A stretch of 10,004 bases of DNA, taken from JBKPDV01 sp046728075 (GTDB taxonomy: Bacteria > Acidobacteriota > Thermoanaerobaculia > UBA5066 > Gp7-AA6). The position numbers were made by a program, and so were the translations under genes. The notes beneath the pieces were generated by a model. The model ran no database searches and was not told where the DNA came from. It worked only from the letters and a program-made list of their open reading frames with translations. The stretch lies in assembly GCA_046728075.1 (NCBI GenBank), contig JBKPDV010000145.1, positions 1-10,004 of the forward strand. Reading direction: 5' to 3'. Positions 1-6,753 of this stretch are shown piece after piece; position 1 is the first letter of the stretch; each line of letters starts with the position of its first letter.

Positions 1-120
1 GAGGCGGGCGCGCGGCAGTATAGGCAGCGGCGGCGGCGGCCCTCGAGACCCTTACGAAACCTTGAACTGGTCCGGCGGGGCCTCGGGAGGCCGCCCGGGT
101 TGGAACATGTTCGCGCGGCG
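1..120. other. left-edge stretch with no assigned gene; GC-rich, GGC-repeat
   Basis: No gene is assigned here. The plus strand has a frame open from the window edge to a TGA at 149-151, whose translation is Gly/Arg-rich (a poly-Gly run, then a basic tail). It could be the C-terminus of a gene converging on the ketosynthase gene and overlapping its 3' end by about 30 bp, but random open frames of this length are common at this GC content. On the minus strand there is only an 18-codon ATG ORF at 52-108. A short (GGC)n-like run lies at about 26-40. A TATACT hexamer on the minus strand (17-22) could be a -10 box for a gene beyond the left edge. Confidence 0.3.
74..95 (-). terminator. possible hairpin downstream of the ketosynthase gene
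   Basis: GGCGG (74-78) and CCTC (81-84) pair with GAGG (87-90) and CCGCC (91-95), giving a 9-bp GC stem with a GG loop and a two-base bulge. It lies about 25 bp past the minus-strand ketosynthase stop codon, where a terminator would be expected. No T-run follows it in the minus direction, so a canonical intrinsic terminator is not supported. It may only be a GC-rich fold. Confidence 0.25.
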
Positions 121-1194
121 TCAGATGCGGACGAGCCCCGCGCCCCAGTGAAGTCCCGCGCCTAGTGCCGTGAAACAGACCAGGTCTCCGGGCCGCACCC
201 GTCCGAGCGCCTTCGCCTCGTGGTAGACGAGCGGCAGCGTCGCCGCCGTCGTGTTCCCGTAAACCTGGATGTTGTTGAAGACTTTTTCGTCGGGCAACCC
301 GAGGGTCTTTTGCACCGACTCGTTGATCCGAAGGTTTGCCTGGTGCATCAAGAGCAACGACAAATCCTCGACCGACAAGCCGAAGCGGCCGACCACCTCA
401 CGGACGATGTCGGGCATCGCCGTCGTGGCCAGGCGAAAAACCTGTCGCCCCTCGACGACGGGGATGGTTCGATTCTGCGCGAACATCTCGGGCGAGAAAT
501 ACGGAAAAGACGCGGATCCGCCGCCGGGCACGTAGAGTTTGTCCCAGTGGTTCCCGTCCGTTCGCATCTCGAATCCGAGGAAGCCGCGGCCGTCGTCCGC
601 CTCGTGCGCCTCCAGAACGAAGGCTCCCGCTCCATCGCCGAAAATGACCGCGCGATCCCGGTGAGCCGTTCCCCACGCATAGGCCTCCGGTGAGACCGGA
701 CCGTCGGAGTCTCCGAACATGATGGCCCACTCCGCCTCCGTCCAGGGATACAGCGAGGCGTGACACTCCGCGCCCACCAGGAGGACGCGCCGGGCGGCGC
801 GCGACCGGATGAAAGCGTCGGCGACGTGGAGCCCGGAGAGAAACCCGGCGCACTGCATCCGGATGTCCAGAGCGTGCGTCGAGCCCATGCCCAGTCGGGC
901 GGCCAGGAGGCCCCCGTTGCCCGGGAAGTAATGCGCCGGAGTCATGGTCGCGAAGATCACGAGATCGATGTCGGAGACTTCGACGCCCGCGTCGGTCATC
1001 GCGTGTCGCGCGGCCTCGACTCCCAGGTCGCAGGAAGAGGTTCCCTTACGAGCGTACCGCCGCTCTCCAATGCCGGTCCGCTGACGGATCCACTCGTCGT
1101 TGGTGTCCATCAAGCGGGACATGCGGTCGTTGGTCACGACCCCGTCCGGGAGGAACATGCCCGAGCCCCGGATCACGGTGGTCAGGGAGGTCAC
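121..1194 (-). CDS. beta-ketoacyl-ACP synthase III family protein (FabH-like, KAS III)
   Basis: A thiolase-fold condensing enzyme of 357 residues. Family members perform a decarboxylative Claisen condensation between an acyl-CoA (or other acyl thioester) and malonyl-ACP, or related acyl transfers, in the cytoplasm. The KAS III triad is intact: Cys115 in MQCAGF, His284 in MHQANLRI and Asn314 in YGNTTAATLP. The N-terminal strand motif (residues 6-20), the FGDGAGA motif (185-191) and the C-terminal GAGLHWGAG motif (345-353) are present. It is about 40 residues longer than E. coli FabH (317). One insertion of about 20 residues before FGDGAGA contains a second FGDSDGP motif at 160-166. The GTG start at 1192-1194 is chosen because the next ATG (codon 13) would remove the first beta strand. 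It stands alone and is divergent from the ABC genes. It may be a housekeeping paralogue or a specialised starter enzyme. The family call is firm; the substrate is unknown. Confidence 0.93.
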   Translation of the reverse strand: MTSLTTVIRGSGMFLPDGVVTNDRMSRLMDTNDEWIRQRTGIGERRYARKGTSSCDLGVEAARHAMTDAGVEVSDIDLVIFATMTPAHYFPGNGGLLAARLGMGSTHALDIRMQCAGFLSGLHVADAFIRSRAARRVLLVGAECHASLYPWTEAEWAIMFGDSDGPVSPEAYAWGTAHRDRAVIFGDGAGAFVLEAHEADDGRGFLGFEMRTDGNHWDKLYVPGGGSASFPYFSPEMFAQNRTIPVVEGRQVFRLATTAMPDIVREVVGRFGLSVEDLSLLLMHQANLRINESVQKTLGLPDEKVFNNIQVYGNTTAATLPLVYHEAKALGRVRPGDLVCFTALGAGLHWGAGLVRI

Positions 1195-1203
1195 GGAGCC
1201 GGC

Positions 1204-1209
1204 ATTATA
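1204..1209 (-). promoter_or_regulatory. consensus -10 box just upstream of the ketosynthase start
   Basis: On the minus strand a perfect TATAAT lies 9 bp before the GTG start. No recognisable Shine-Dalgarno sequence sits between them, and no good TTGACA-like -35 lies 16-18 bp further up. If the hexamer is used, transcription would begin within a few bases of the start codon, giving a leaderless or nearly leaderless mRNA. A match in otherwise GC-rich sequence is unlikely to be trivial, but the missing -35 keeps confidence moderate. Confidence 0.45.
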
Positions 1210-1372
1210 GCGGCCGGGCGCCGTGTCCGGCGCTGGGGAGAGGCGTCCGGCAGGAGGCCCGTGCTAGCATCGATCAAGCCCATGCTCGAGTCTCGGCACC
1301 CGGTGGCGCACCTTCGGCGGCCGACACGGAGGGTCCCCGGGCGCCGTCGCGCGCAACGCCTCGGGCGGATTC

Positions 1373-1378
1373 GGGGAG
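1373..1378 (+). promoter_or_regulatory. ribosome binding site supporting the GTG start of the ABC ATPase
   Basis: GGGGAG lies 7 nt before the GTG at 1386-1388. It fixes this non-ATG start, which also fits the beginning of the domain (MIRIEHVSKTY aligns with the usual first strand of LolD/MacB-type ATPases). Confidence 0.6.
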
Positions 1379-1385
1379 CCCAGCC

Positions 1386-2621
1386 GTGATCCGCATCGAG
1401 CACGTCTCGAAGACGTACCGGCGGGAGTCCCAGCAGATCCCGGTCTTGAAGGACATCCAGCTCGTTCTGGAGAAGGGGGATTTCATCGCCCTGATGGGGC
1501 CCTCCGGATCGGGAAAGTCGACGCTTCTGAACCTGATCGCCGGTCTCGACCGACCCACGTCCGGAACCATCACCATCGACAACAAGGTCATCTCGGGACT
1601 GTCCGAGGCCAAGCTCGCGCCCTGGAGAGCGCGCCACGTCGGTTTCATCTTCCAGCTCTACAACCTGATCCCCGTGCTGACCGCGCTGGAGAACGTCGAG
1701 CTGCCCTTGCTCTTGACCGGGCTGGGTCGGAGGGAGCGGATCGACCACGCGCGCTCGGCGCTCGCGATCGTGGGACTCGGCGATCGCATGGACCACTACC
1801 CGCGCCAGCTTTCCGGAGGCCAGGAGCAGCGCGTCGCGATTGCCCGCGCGGTCGTGACGGATCCGGTTCTGCTTGTCGCGGACGAACCCACCGGCGACCT
1901 GGACGCCAGGAGCGCCGAGGAGATTCTCGATCTGCTCAACCGATTGAACTCCGAGTTCGGAAAGACCATCGTCATGGTCACGCACGATCCCAAGGCGGCC
2001 TCGCGGGCGCACCGGGTGGTTCACCTGGAAAAAGGGGAGCTCTCGCTGGCGCAGATGCCGCGCCAGCAGGTGGAGTCCTTCGTCGCGGCACGGGGTCAGG
2101 AGGCCCGGACAGGAGGGCCGTCCACTCTTCTGGAGACCCGTTTTCTCCAGAGAGTCGTCGCCGCGATGGCCGACTACGCTTCGGCGCGGTCGGGCGCGGC
2201 CGTCCCTGCGGTGCGGCCCGGCGCGGCCCCGGCCGCTTCGGCCGCTCCGGCCCGTCCCGTCGCTCCGGCCCCTTCGAGCGACGAAGGGTTTGAAGGCCTG
2301 ACGGCGCTCGACATTCTGGAGTTGACGCAGAGACTCGACACTCTCTTCGAGCACACGTCCTTCTCGGACTCGCCGGCTCCGGTTTTGCCGGGCGTGCCCA
2401 CGCCGCCGGCGCGGCCGACGCCGGTGACGCCCTCGCCGGCTTCTTCTTCACGCACCGCAGCCCCGTCGCCGCTTCCGCGCCCGCCGGCCGCGGCCGTGGC
2501 TTCACCGCCTGCCGGCTCGCCGCGCCGCTCGGAAACGATCGAGCTACTCGAGAAGATGCTCGGGGAGGAGAAGGCCCACGCGCGGTCCCCGGCGCCTCCC
2601 GGCCGGCCTCCGCGCTCATGA
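1386..2621 (+). CDS. MacB/LolD-type ABC transporter ATP-binding protein with Pro/Ala-rich C-terminal tail
   Basis: A 411-residue cytoplasmic ATPase that would power the two FtsX-type permeases encoded next to it. All nucleotide-binding motifs are visible in residues 1-220: Walker A GPSGSGKST (38-46), Q-loop Gln90, signature LSGGQEQR (142-149), Walker B with catalytic Glu (VLLVADEPT, 161-169; Glu167), D-loop and H-loop His200. The FIFQLYNLIP segment is typical of the LolD/MacB/FtsE subgroup, which drives mechanotransmission rather than classical solute import. LolD-type proteins usually end near residue 225-235. Here about 180 more residues follow, mostly Ala/Pro/Ser-rich and probably disordered, with two short predicted amphipathic helices near 302-323 and 382-398. 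The stop overlaps the permease start as ATGA. Lipid, lipoprotein, peptide or small-molecule substrates are all possible. Confidence 0.93.
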   Translation: MIRIEHVSKTYRRESQQIPVLKDIQLVLEKGDFIALMGPSGSGKSTLLNLIAGLDRPTSGTITIDNKVISGLSEAKLAPWRARHVGFIFQLYNLIPVLTALENVELPLLLTGLGRRERIDHARSALAIVGLGDRMDHYPRQLSGGQEQRVAIARAVVTDPVLLVADEPTGDLDARSAEEILDLLNRLNSEFGKTIVMVTHDPKAASRAHRVVHLEKGELSLAQMPRQQVESFVAARGQEARTGGPSTLLETRFLQRVVAAMADYASARSGAAVPAVRPGAAPAASAAPARPVAPAPSSDEGFEGLTALDILELTQRLDTLFEHTSFSDSPAPVLPGVPTPPARPTPVTPSPASSSRTAAPSPLPRPPAAAVASPPAGSPRRSETIELLEKMLGEEKAHARSPAPPGRPPRS

Positions 2622-3775
2622 AATTCCTGCGGCTCGTTTTCAAGAACGTCTTTCGCAAGAAGACCCGAACCCTCCTGACCATGGGCTCGATTGTTCTCGT
2701 GCTCGTCCTGACGGTGGTGCTGACCTCGCTTCTGGCCACGCTCGAGCGCGAAAACTCCGAGGGCAAAGGGGGAACACGGATCTTCGTTCAGCATGCTTCC
2801 GGACTCGGCTATTTCCTGCCTCTCTCCCACCGGCAGAAGATCGAGCCGATCCCCGGAGTTCTGGCCGTCACTCCGGAGGTCTGGTTCGGGGGAACCTACA
2901 TCGACCAGCGGCCCCAGAATTTCTTCGGGCAGCTCTCGACGGATCCGGAGACCTGGAAGACGATCTTCGACGACTTCTCCATCGATCCGGCGCAGCTGAC
3001 CGCCTGGCAGTCGCAGCGGGACTCGTTCATCGCGGGGCAGCAGTTGATCGATCGGTATCACTGGAAGATCGGCGACCGGATCCAGCTGACGGGTTCGTAT
3101 ATTCCTTTGAACCTCTCTCTGGTGTTGGCCGGCATCTACCGCGGTGCGGATGAGTCGACGATCTTCTTCCACAACAAGTACCTGGAGAACTCCTGGATCG
3201 CCCGGACGGGGCAGACCGGGACCTTCGTTCTCCGCGTGGCGCGGCCCGAGGATGTCGGCCGGGTGACCGAGGCGATCGACGCCTATTTCAACAACAGCTC
3301 GGCTCCGGTCAAGGCGATGCCGGAAAAGCAGTTCCAGCTCCAGTTCGTGGAGATGCTCGGCAACGTCAAGCTGCTCATCCGCTCGATCCTGCTGGCGGTT
3401 CTCTTCACCGTCGTCCTCATCACCGCCAACACCATGGCGATGAGCGCTCGGGAGCGGGTGACCGAGATCGCCGTGATCCGGGCACTCGGGTTCCGGCCTC
3501 GAGACGTGCTGTGGCTCGTGCTGGCGGAGTCCATCACACTCGCCCTGCTGGGAGGCGTCGTCGGCGTTTTTCTTTCTTTCCCCTTCACGCGGCTTCTCGT
3601 GGGGGGCTTGAAGCGATCTCCCGCGGCCATTTTCGCGTACAACTTCCGCGTTCCGGTCTCCTCCATCGCGACGGCTTTCGTGGCCGCGGTCGTCATCGGC
3701 ACGGTCTCGGGATTCGTGCCCGCCATTCGCGCGGCGCGACTGTCCGTCGTGACGGCGTTGAGGCAGGTTGCATGA
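2618..3775 (+). CDS. FtsX/MacB-family ABC transporter permease (first)
   Basis: A 385-residue inner-membrane permease with the standard MacB/LolC layout. There is one N-terminal transmembrane helix (about 19-41), then a large extracytoplasmic domain of the MacB periplasmic-core type (about 42-250). Three further helices follow (about 252-274, 297-327 and 347-369) and form the FtsX domain. The coupling segment between the second and third helices (ARERVTEIAVIRALGFRPRDV) is the characteristic stretch that contacts the ATPase. The start ATG overlaps the ATPase stop by 4 bp and has no Shine-Dalgarno of its own, so translation is probably coupled. It is only distantly similar to the permease that follows, so the transporter is most likely a heterodimer, as in LolCE. 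The transported substrate cannot be read from the sequence. Confidence 0.9.
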   Translation: MKFLRLVFKNVFRKKTRTLLTMGSIVLVLVLTVVLTSLLATLERENSEGKGGTRIFVQHASGLGYFLPLSHRQKIEPIPGVLAVTPEVWFGGTYIDQRPQNFFGQLSTDPETWKTIFDDFSIDPAQLTAWQSQRDSFIAGQQLIDRYHWKIGDRIQLTGSYIPLNLSLVLAGIYRGADESTIFFHNKYLENSWIARTGQTGTFVLRVARPEDVGRVTEAIDAYFNNSSAPVKAMPEKQFQLQFVEMLGNVKLLIRSILLAVLFTVVLITANTMAMSARERVTEIAVIRALGFRPRDVLWLVLAESITLALLGGVVGVFLSFPFTRLLVGGLKRSPAAIFAYNFRVPVSSIATAFVAAVVIGTVSGFVPAIRAARLSVVTALRQVA

Positions 3776-3780
3776 AAAAA

Positions 3781-3860
3781 GGCGAAAGGCGAAACGCGAA
3801 CGGCGAAAGGCGGGGCAATCGCTTCGCGCATTCGCCCTTCGCCCGTCGCCCTTCGCCCCG
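3781..3860. repeat. large imperfect palindrome built of GGCGAA / TTCGCC units
   Basis: Between the two permease genes, GGCGAA-type units on the left (about 3781-3815) are mirrored by TTCGCC units on the right (about 3832-3860). The arms pair over roughly 30 bp with a few mismatches and small bulges, leaving a loop of about 17-20 nt. The unit recurs several times in each arm. The element begins 5 bp after the first permease stop and ends just before the ribosome binding site of the second. It looks like a dispersed intergenic (REP-like) repeat and would form a strong mRNA hairpin inside the operon. Short frames through it encode only repetitive Arg/Gly/Glu peptides and are not genes. Confidence 0.75.
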
Positions 3861-3873
3861 GCGCTGAGAGAAC

Positions 3874-5049
3874 ATGCCGCTCCCTGTTCGTTACAACTGG
3901 CGCAACGTCTTCGGGCGAAAAATCTCGACTGGAATGACGGTGGCCGGGATCGGCCTGGTCGTGGCGGTTTATCTGCTCGTCCTGTCGCTCGCCGAGGGAA
4001 TGCGCAAGACCTTCGAGGCTCCCGTCTCCTCGCGCGCCATCGTCGCCTTGCGCGTCGGCGCCCAGTCGGATGCGATGAGCATCATGGGTCTGTCGGAGTA
4101 CGAGGCCGTCCGGACCTTGCCCGGGATCGAATCCGACGCGGCGGGACGTCCTCTGATCTCCCCGGAGATCGTCGTGCTGATCCGGGTTCCCCGCAAAGAC
4201 GGCCGCAAGACCAACATCGTGGTGCGGGGAGTCGTGGAGGAGGCCTTTGCTCTGCGGCCGGCCCTGAAGATCGTGACAGGTCGCCGGTTCCGGCCCGGCA
4301 CGAGCGAGGCGATCGTGTCCAGCCGCACGCGGCAGCGCTTCGTCGGGATGAATCTGGGAGAAACGATCAGCTCCGCCGGCCAGCGCTGGACGATCGTCGG
4401 AGTCTTCGAGGCTTCCAATTCCCCTTACGATTCCGAAGTCTGGGCGGACCTGAACAACGTGCAGGCACAGACGCATCGCGAGGGGGTGCTCTCGGTCATC
4501 CGGCTGCGTGCGGCCGACGATGCGGCGCGCGGGCGGATCATGACGGCGATCGAGGGAGACCAGCGCATCAAGCTCGCGGCCAAGACGGAGAAGCAGTACT
4601 TCGCCGACCAGAGCGGCGCCGCCAAGCCGATCGAATTCCTCGCGTACCTGGTCGGGATCATCATGGCCGTCGGGGCCTCCTTCGGGGCGATGAACACGAT
4701 GTATGCGCAGGTGACCGCCCGAACCCGCGAGATCGCGACGATGCGCGCCCTGGGCTTCTCGCGTGGCGCGGTGCTGGCTTCCTTCGTCGCGGAGTCCGTC
4801 GCGCTGGCGCTCTTGGGCGGCGTGATCGGCGCCGCCGCGGCTGCCCTGGCGATCCATACCATCTGGGCGAGTCCCACCGGAACTCAGAACTTCGCGACCT
4901 TCGCGGAAGTGCTCTTCAATTTCGCGCTGACTCCGGAGCTCGTCGTGCGCGGTCTGCTCTTCTCCGTCGGCATCGGTCTGCTGGGAGGTTTCTTTCCGGC
5001 CCTCCGGGCCTCGCAGCTTCAGATCACCGGCGCGTTGCGACGCGCCTAA
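3874..5049 (+). CDS. FtsX/MacB-family ABC transporter permease (second)
   Basis: A 391-residue permease and the likely partner of the upstream permease and ATPase. It has a transmembrane helix at about 20-40, an extracytoplasmic MacB-core-like domain (about 42-250) and three C-terminal helices (about 255-277, 299-329 and 356-376). The FtsX coupling motif TARTREIATMRALGFSRGAV is present at 281-300. The ATG start is preceded by GAGAG (3866-3870), a modest ribosome binding site. The extracytoplasmic domain is clearly diverged from that of the first permease, which argues for an asymmetric complex. It lies 98 bp downstream of the first permease, across the palindrome, and still probably belongs to the same operon. 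The gene ends 6 bp from the stop of the convergent flavoprotein gene. Confidence 0.9.
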   Translation: MPLPVRYNWRNVFGRKISTGMTVAGIGLVVAVYLLVLSLAEGMRKTFEAPVSSRAIVALRVGAQSDAMSIMGLSEYEAVRTLPGIESDAAGRPLISPEIVVLIRVPRKDGRKTNIVVRGVVEEAFALRPALKIVTGRRFRPGTSEAIVSSRTRQRFVGMNLGETISSAGQRWTIVGVFEASNSPYDSEVWADLNNVQAQTHREGVLSVIRLRAADDAARGRIMTAIEGDQRIKLAAKTEKQYFADQSGAAKPIEFLAYLVGIIMAVGASFGAMNTMYAQVTARTREIATMRALGFSRGAVLASFVAESVALALLGGVIGAAAAALAIHTIWASPTGTQNFATFAEVLFNFALTPELVVRGLLFSVGIGLLGGFFPALRASQLQITGALRRA

Positions 5050-5051
5050 GA

Positions 5052-5072
5052 CCCTTCAGCGATCGCGAAGGG
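5052..5072. terminator. possible bidirectional hairpin at convergent gene ends
   Basis: CCCTTC (5052-5057) pairs with GAAGGG (5067-5072) around a loop that contains the palindrome GCGATCGC. It spans the 6-bp gap between the convergent permease and flavoprotein stops and runs into the last codons of the flavoprotein. A position between convergent stops is typical for a shared terminator, but the stem is short and neither side has a T-run. Confidence 0.3.
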
Positions 5073-6753
5073 GCTGGACGTATCTTCCGGGCGCGAGAAT
5101 GTCTGCGGGATCCCAGGCTTTCTTCAGGCGCGCAACGGCTCGCCAGTAGGCGGGCGCCGCCTCCCGCATCTTTTTCTGGGCGGCCACGGAGCCGCGATAG
5201 GGCACGTAACCATGATCGAGGAGGACCTGGAGGAGCTGCTCGTGACAGTCCCGCGCCCGCGCCGTCTCGTCAGGGCTGCCTCGGTCGAAGGAGATGGGAA
5301 GGATCGCGCAGATCGAGCGTTCGTTCAAGAACGCCATCGACACCTGGAATTCGAAACCGAATCGGTGGAGGATCGGCTCAGCGATGCGCTCGAGCTCCTC
5401 GACCGCTGCCGCCGTCATGGGCAGGACGGGCGAGACCCAGACGAGACCGCACTGGCTCGCCAGAGGATCCTGAGTCGGGCCGGGATCCCCGCGGGAGCGC
5501 CAGTGACTTCCTTTCAGGCTCTCGTAGACGGGCGTGCCATTCAAGAGCTGGAAGCCCAGGCGAAGATTTCGCACCAGTGCGGCGAGAGGCGCGAGCGGGC
5601 GCAGGCGGGCCGCCAGGCGCGTGAGCCTCTCCAGGCGTGCGAGCTTGCGCTCATCGACGAAGAAGACTTTCTCCAGCCCCGGCATGCCGGACAGCGCTCG
5701 TCTCAGGGTCCTGCGGGCCGCCCGCACCTCGGTCGGTGTTCCGGTGATCGAACCGCTCACGGCCCAGGCCGAAATCCGCCGCTCGCGGCAGACTCGCTCG
5801 ACCCATTGCGGGTCCGCAACCTCCAGAGCCTGGCGTCCGTCGAGCCGGTCGTAGGGAAAGCGCGCGGCGCCAGTGAGCAACCGCCGGTCGTTGAAACAAT
5901 GCGAGATCGAACGCAGAGTTCCCGCCAGTCGCAGCGGACGCAGCCGCTCGATGAGCGGTCCGATGGCCGACCGATCGCGCAGCGTGATGAAGTAGGCGAG
6001 CAGCCGCGGAGGTCTCGGCATCAGCCAGACGGTCATGCGGGTCACAATCGCGAAGTTCGACTGAGTCAGCAACCCGTCCAGCGACGGCCCAAGACCGCAC
6101 TTGTAAACATGCCGGGCCCTTGCGCTGGCGTAAGCCCCGAAGCCCGTCGTCAACAGAGAGCCATCCGGAAGGACCGCCTCGAGGCACACGACATGCGCGG
6201 ACCGATCTCCGTACTCCGTGTGGCCGAATCCTCGCTCGAGAGTGTTGCCGATCAGGCTCGCATCGGGCCCCGCGCCGGTGGCGTCGACCATGAGCGGCAG
6301 ATTGCGCTCTTTCAGATACTCGGCCAGCCGTCCTTGCGTCACGCCCGGCTCGACGACGGCATAGGCGAGCGCGACGTCGACCTCCAGGATGCGATTCATC
6401 CGCGACAGATCCAGAAGGAGGCAACCGGCGAGCGGAGCGCACAGATCGCCGTAACCCCAATTCTTGCCGGTCGAGATCGGGTAGATCGGGAAGTCGTGTG
6501 CAGCCGCCCAGCCGACGACCGCCTGGACTTGCTCTCGACAAGATGCCCACAAGATACCCGCCGGCGTCGTTCCGTCGGGAAGCGTCGTGCGTGCCGTTCT
6601 CGAGAGCTCGATCGGCTGGGCCGAGACGTTTTCTTCTCCGACGATGCTCGCCAGCGCGTCGATTTGTTCGTCCGTCAGAACCCGAGGTCGCAGTTGCGGC
6701 CGGTGGTCCCGAACGGATTCGGAGATCTCTCGAAATTCCGAAGCTAATGACAT
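5056..6753 (-). CDS. FAD-binding oxidoreductase of the vanillyl-alcohol oxidase / p-cresol methylhydroxylase family
   Basis: A 565-residue flavoprotein with a PCMH-type FAD-binding half (about 60-245) and a substrate-cap/C-terminal half. The family oxidises para-alkylphenols via a quinone-methide intermediate. Visible signatures are the FAD loop STGKNWGYGD (94-103), EPGVTQGRLAEYL (135-147), IGNTLERGFGHTEYGD (168-183), GPSLDGLLTQSNFAIVT (222-238) and DPADILAPGRY (548-558). Tyr519-Arg520 sits where VAO-type enzymes carry the Tyr-Arg pair that binds the phenolate, and Tyr101 may match the other phenol-contacting Tyr. The acidic residue equivalent to VAO Asp170 is not evident. No cytochrome c subunit is encoded nearby, so it may act as an oxidase or use another acceptor. 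The ATG overlaps the upstream acyltransferase stop by 10 bp and has its own ribosome binding site. The family call is firm; the substrate is inferred. Confidence 0.88.
   Translation of the reverse strand: MSLASEFREISESVRDHRPQLRPRVLTDEQIDALASIVGEENVSAQPIELSRTARTTLPDGTTPAGILWASCREQVQAVVGWAAAHDFPIYPISTGKNWGYGDLCAPLAGCLLLDLSRMNRILEVDVALAYAVVEPGVTQGRLAEYLKERNLPLMVDATGAGPDASLIGNTLERGFGHTEYGDRSAHVVCLEAVLPDGSLLTTGFGAYASARARHVYKCGLGPSLDGLLTQSNFAIVTRMTVWLMPRPPRLLAYFITLRDRSAIGPLIERLRPLRLAGTLRSISHCFNDRRLLTGAARFPYDRLDGRQALEVADPQWVERVCRERRISAWAVSGSITGTPTEVRAARRTLRRALSGMPGLEKVFFVDERKLARLERLTRLAARLRPLAPLAALVRNLRLGFQLLNGTPVYESLKGSHWRSRGDPGPTQDPLASQCGLVWVSPVLPMTAAAVEELERIAEPILHRFGFEFQVSMAFLNERSICAILPISFDRGSPDETARARDCHEQLLQVLLDHGYVPYRGSVAAQKKMREAAPAYWRAVARLKKAWDPADILAPGRYVQPLRDR

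Larger units (their letters stand above)
1195..1385. promoter_or_regulatory. divergent intergenic region between ketosynthase and ABC genes
   Basis: A 191-bp spacer between two divergently transcribed units. It holds the minus-strand TATAAT described separately. On the plus strand TGCTAGCAT at 1262-1270 resembles an extended -10 element (TGn plus a 4/6 hexamer), which would give a leader of about 110 nt for the ABC operon. No clear operator palindrome or riboswitch-like element was seen. Confidence 0.35.

Noticed and set aside
52..108. 18-codon minus-strand ORF after the ketosynthase
   Set aside because: It is very short, has no ribosome binding site, and its codons mainly follow the GC-rich hairpin at 74-95.
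1191..2354. 387-codon minus-strand frame opposite the ABC ATPase
   Set aside because: It is antisense to a gene with complete ABC motifs. Its translation is Arg/Gly/Asp-rich with no recognisable domain, as expected for the complement of GC-rich codons.
3283..4857. 524-codon minus-strand frame across both permeases
   Set aside because: It is antisense to two clear FtsX-type permeases and runs through the palindrome. Its composition is that of a shadow frame.
3768..5624. 618-codon plus-strand frame overlapping the second permease and the flavoprotein 3' end
   Set aside because: It is Arg-rich and low in complexity. It starts inside the first permease, runs through the palindrome and continues antisense to the flavoprotein. 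The permease frame has transmembrane helices and coupling motifs.
5212..6747. 511-codon plus-strand frame opposite the flavoprotein
   Set aside because: The minus-strand frame has an unbroken series of VAO/PCMH family motifs; the plus frame has none.
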